41,654 nt of DNA from Bacteroidales bacterium (GTDB lineage: Bacteria; Bacteroidota; Bacteroidia; Bacteroidales; F082). Below are positions 40,544 through 41,654 of this stretch, piece by piece (the first letter of the stretch is position 1; each line of letters begins with the position of its first letter). The stretch lies in NCBI GenBank assembly GCA_017508895.1, contig JAFWRA010000086.1, positions 1-41,654 on the forward strand. Direction: 5' to 3'. The notes below the pieces were generated by a model. It had not been told where the DNA came from, did not search any database, and saw nothing but the letters and a program-made list of their open reading frames with translations. The position numbers and the translations under genes are program-made.

Positions 40544-41377
40544 TCAATTTGCTTTGACAGCCCTGATTGGCCGGCCCCAATCGCGGGAATTGAAGTGGCT
40601 CGTGTTGGAACCAGCCGAGTTGAAATCGAAATACCATGCCATATCCGAGTAAAACACATAGAGCGAGCTCGACCAATACTCGCCATCGGTGCCAACGAAG
40701 ACAAGGTCGTTCCCCGACCACCAACCAGCAGCCGGAAGGAAGAGCGTGTTGCCATTGCTACCGATGAAAAGTCTTCCATTCACGCCGTATTGGGTCGTCC
40801 AAACTGACGTACAATTGTTGTTCAGTTCCTGCCATTCCTCTAACGTGGGCATACGCGCGCCGTCGCCCAAACTGGCCGTGGCTGCGTCGTCGACGTGTTG
40901 CAGGATGGTAAGGGTATCGGTTAAGCCGTCGCATCCGTAATTTGGGTGGCGACAATATTTTGTAAATGAATGATTATCGCCGTTGCAGCTATACGTGTAA
41001 GTGCTCCAATCGTAAACACTCTTAGGTTGCGTTTCGGCCCAAGCAAAATAGTCGCCATTGTCTCCAAGGTGGTTGGCGCCCACATTGCGCGTGGCCCACA
41101 ACAAGCCGCTCGGCAGGCCGAGGTCAACCCAATCGGCTGTGTCGATGGCCCTGACGACACTAACCGTGTCCATATCAGCCAGCGGTGTCCATTCCGTTCC
41201 CTCGCTGTGAATCAAGGTCTGGCCCGAGGCATCAATGTGGATGTTGACGACAGATTGTGTGTCGAAGCAAACGGTTCCGTTCGGAGTATTGAACATAATG
41301 ACATAACCCCTATGACTTTGACCATAGCCGAACACACACACCATAAGACATAATACGAACAAAACACTCTTTTTCAT
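40544..41377 (-). CDS. FISUMP/DUF1566-like secreted protein
   Basis: 277 residues with a signal peptide (MKKSVLFVLCLMVCVFGYGQ). After a short beta segment (residues about 20-75, including VIMFNTPNGTVCFDTQSV), the domain WVDLGLPSGLLWATRNVGAN, then GDYFAWAET, RMPTLEEWQEL, LFLPAAGWWSG, EYWSSSLYV and GRPIRAVKAN matches the 'Fibrobacter succinogenes major paralogous' or DUF1566-type C-type-lectin-like fold of secreted proteins in Bacteroidota. Ligand unknown. The start overlaps the stop of the type IX cargo gene by four bases (ATGA), so the two are co-expressed. The protein itself has no C-terminal sorting domain. Confidence 0.82.
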   Translation of the reverse strand: MKKSVLFVLCLMVCVFGYGQSHRGYVIMFNTPNGTVCFDTQSVVNIHIDASGQTLIHSEGTEWTPLADMDTVSVVRAIDTADWVDLGLPSGLLWATRNVGANHLGDNGDYFAWAETQPKSVYDWSTYTYSCNGDNHSFTKYCRHPNYGCDGLTDTLTILQHVDDAATASLGDGARMPTLEEWQELNNNCTSVWTTQYGVNGRLFIGSNGNTLFLPAAGWWSGNDLVFVGTDGEYWSSSLYVFYSDMAWYFDFNSAGSNTSHFNSRDWGRPIRAVKAN

Positions 41378-41654
41378 TTCCGAATGAATTTGATAGTTTG
41401 GTTGTTGACTTTGATGACATACAATGTGTTAGGTGCAAGGGCGGACAGGTCGATGACACATTCCTTACAGTTCGGATTGCTGAACACCACATGCCCCAAC
41501 AAATCGGAAACGATGATGTTTCCCATGCCAGAACCATTCACAAACAGCTTGTCGCCGATAACATAACTGCCATTGCCGCCCTCATTGTTATTAACTCCGC
41601 TAACATCCTCTTCCGAGAAATAATATCTGACCATTTCATCCATAAAAAAGCTCA
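41374..41654 (-). CDS. C-terminal part of a type IX-secreted protein (sorting domain; runs off window)
   Basis: The reading frame is open to the window edge (S-F-F before Met at 41643), so only about 93 C-terminal residues are seen. They form a type A sorting domain: GDKLFVNGSG-MGNIIVSDLLGHVV, then CVIDLSALAPNTLYVIKVNNQTIKFIRK, the strand pattern with a basic end that the type IX machinery recognises. The passenger is outside the window. It is consistent with PorQ at 21051-22100. It is followed by the FISUMP-like gene in a four-base overlap. Confidence 0.82.
   Translation of the reverse strand, partial: SFFMDEMVRYYFSEEDVSGVNNNEGGNGSYVIGDKLFVNGSGMGNIIVSDLLGHVVFSNPNCKECVIDLSALAPNTLYVIKVNNQTIKFIRK

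Overview
The window is a gene-dense piece of a Bacteroidota chromosome, most likely order Bacteroidales (uncultured or poorly placed family). The evidence is: at least sixteen copies of the Bacteroidota sigma-ABfr -7 element (TAnnTTTG) just upstream of starts on both strands; no strong Shine-Dalgarno sequences; a PorQ homologue and a type IX secretion sorting domain; the long Bacteroidota form of NusB; a GWxTD-domain protein; and a reverse rubrerythrin next to ferritin, which fits an anaerobe. No stretch longer than about 230 bases lacks a gene.

Layout. 1-5706 (minus): the 5' end of gdhA, then guaA followed by a LysM/periplasmic-binding-protein fusion and a MORN-type lipoprotein, probably one operon. 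A perfect 24-bp inverted repeat carrying two opposed promoters separates guaA from a PrsW-type membrane protease. 6735-9842 (plus): an outer-membrane barrel, a lipoprotein, ychF and idi. 9960-12775 (plus): an OprO/P-like porin, a YeiH-family exporter and a small membrane protein behind a 20-bp palindrome. 12780-14323 (minus): an XRE regulator, an ImmA/IrrE-type metallopeptidase and a frameshifted PIN-domain gene, i.e. a decayed toxin-antitoxin-like module. 14470-19551 (plus): a sugar-kinase/RapZ-C-terminal-domain fusion, a MurU-like nucleotidyltransferase and an AddB-like nuclease. 19555-23110 (minus): DciA-like protein, recF, porQ, nusB. 23238-24388 (plus): reverse rubrerythrin and ferritin. 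24500-31173: ferredoxin-type aldo/keto reductase (minus), aroQ (plus), then a minus-strand envelope operon (GWxTD protein, lipid A-type acyltransferase, family 2 glycosyltransferase) and a TPR/coiled-coil membrane protein.

31278-34848 is the clearest accessory segment. Two tandem tRNA-Ser genes (TGA, CGA) are followed by three AT-rich paralogues of a sugar-transfer-associated ATP-grasp protein. All are 351 residues, start exactly 1069 bp apart and align without gaps. A degenerate copy of the tRNA-Ser 3' end and an 18-bp perfect hairpin close the segment. No integrase is present. 34869-41654 (minus) returns to housekeeping and envelope genes: a DPP III-type peptidase, a DUF481-like outer-membrane protein, an esterase, lpxD, efp, a FISUMP/DUF1566-like secreted protein and the C-terminus of a type IX cargo.

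The best candidates for something undescribed are the triplicated ATP-grasp island at tRNA-Ser, the kinase-RapZ sensor fusion in a cell-wall sugar salvage operon (with the usual sugar-phosphate-sensing histidine replaced by glycine), and the set of palindromic promoter architectures. Intergenic spaces also hold several families of short word-like palindromic repeats, typical of Bacteroidales but poorly understood. All functional statements come from reading motifs by eye; no database search was run.
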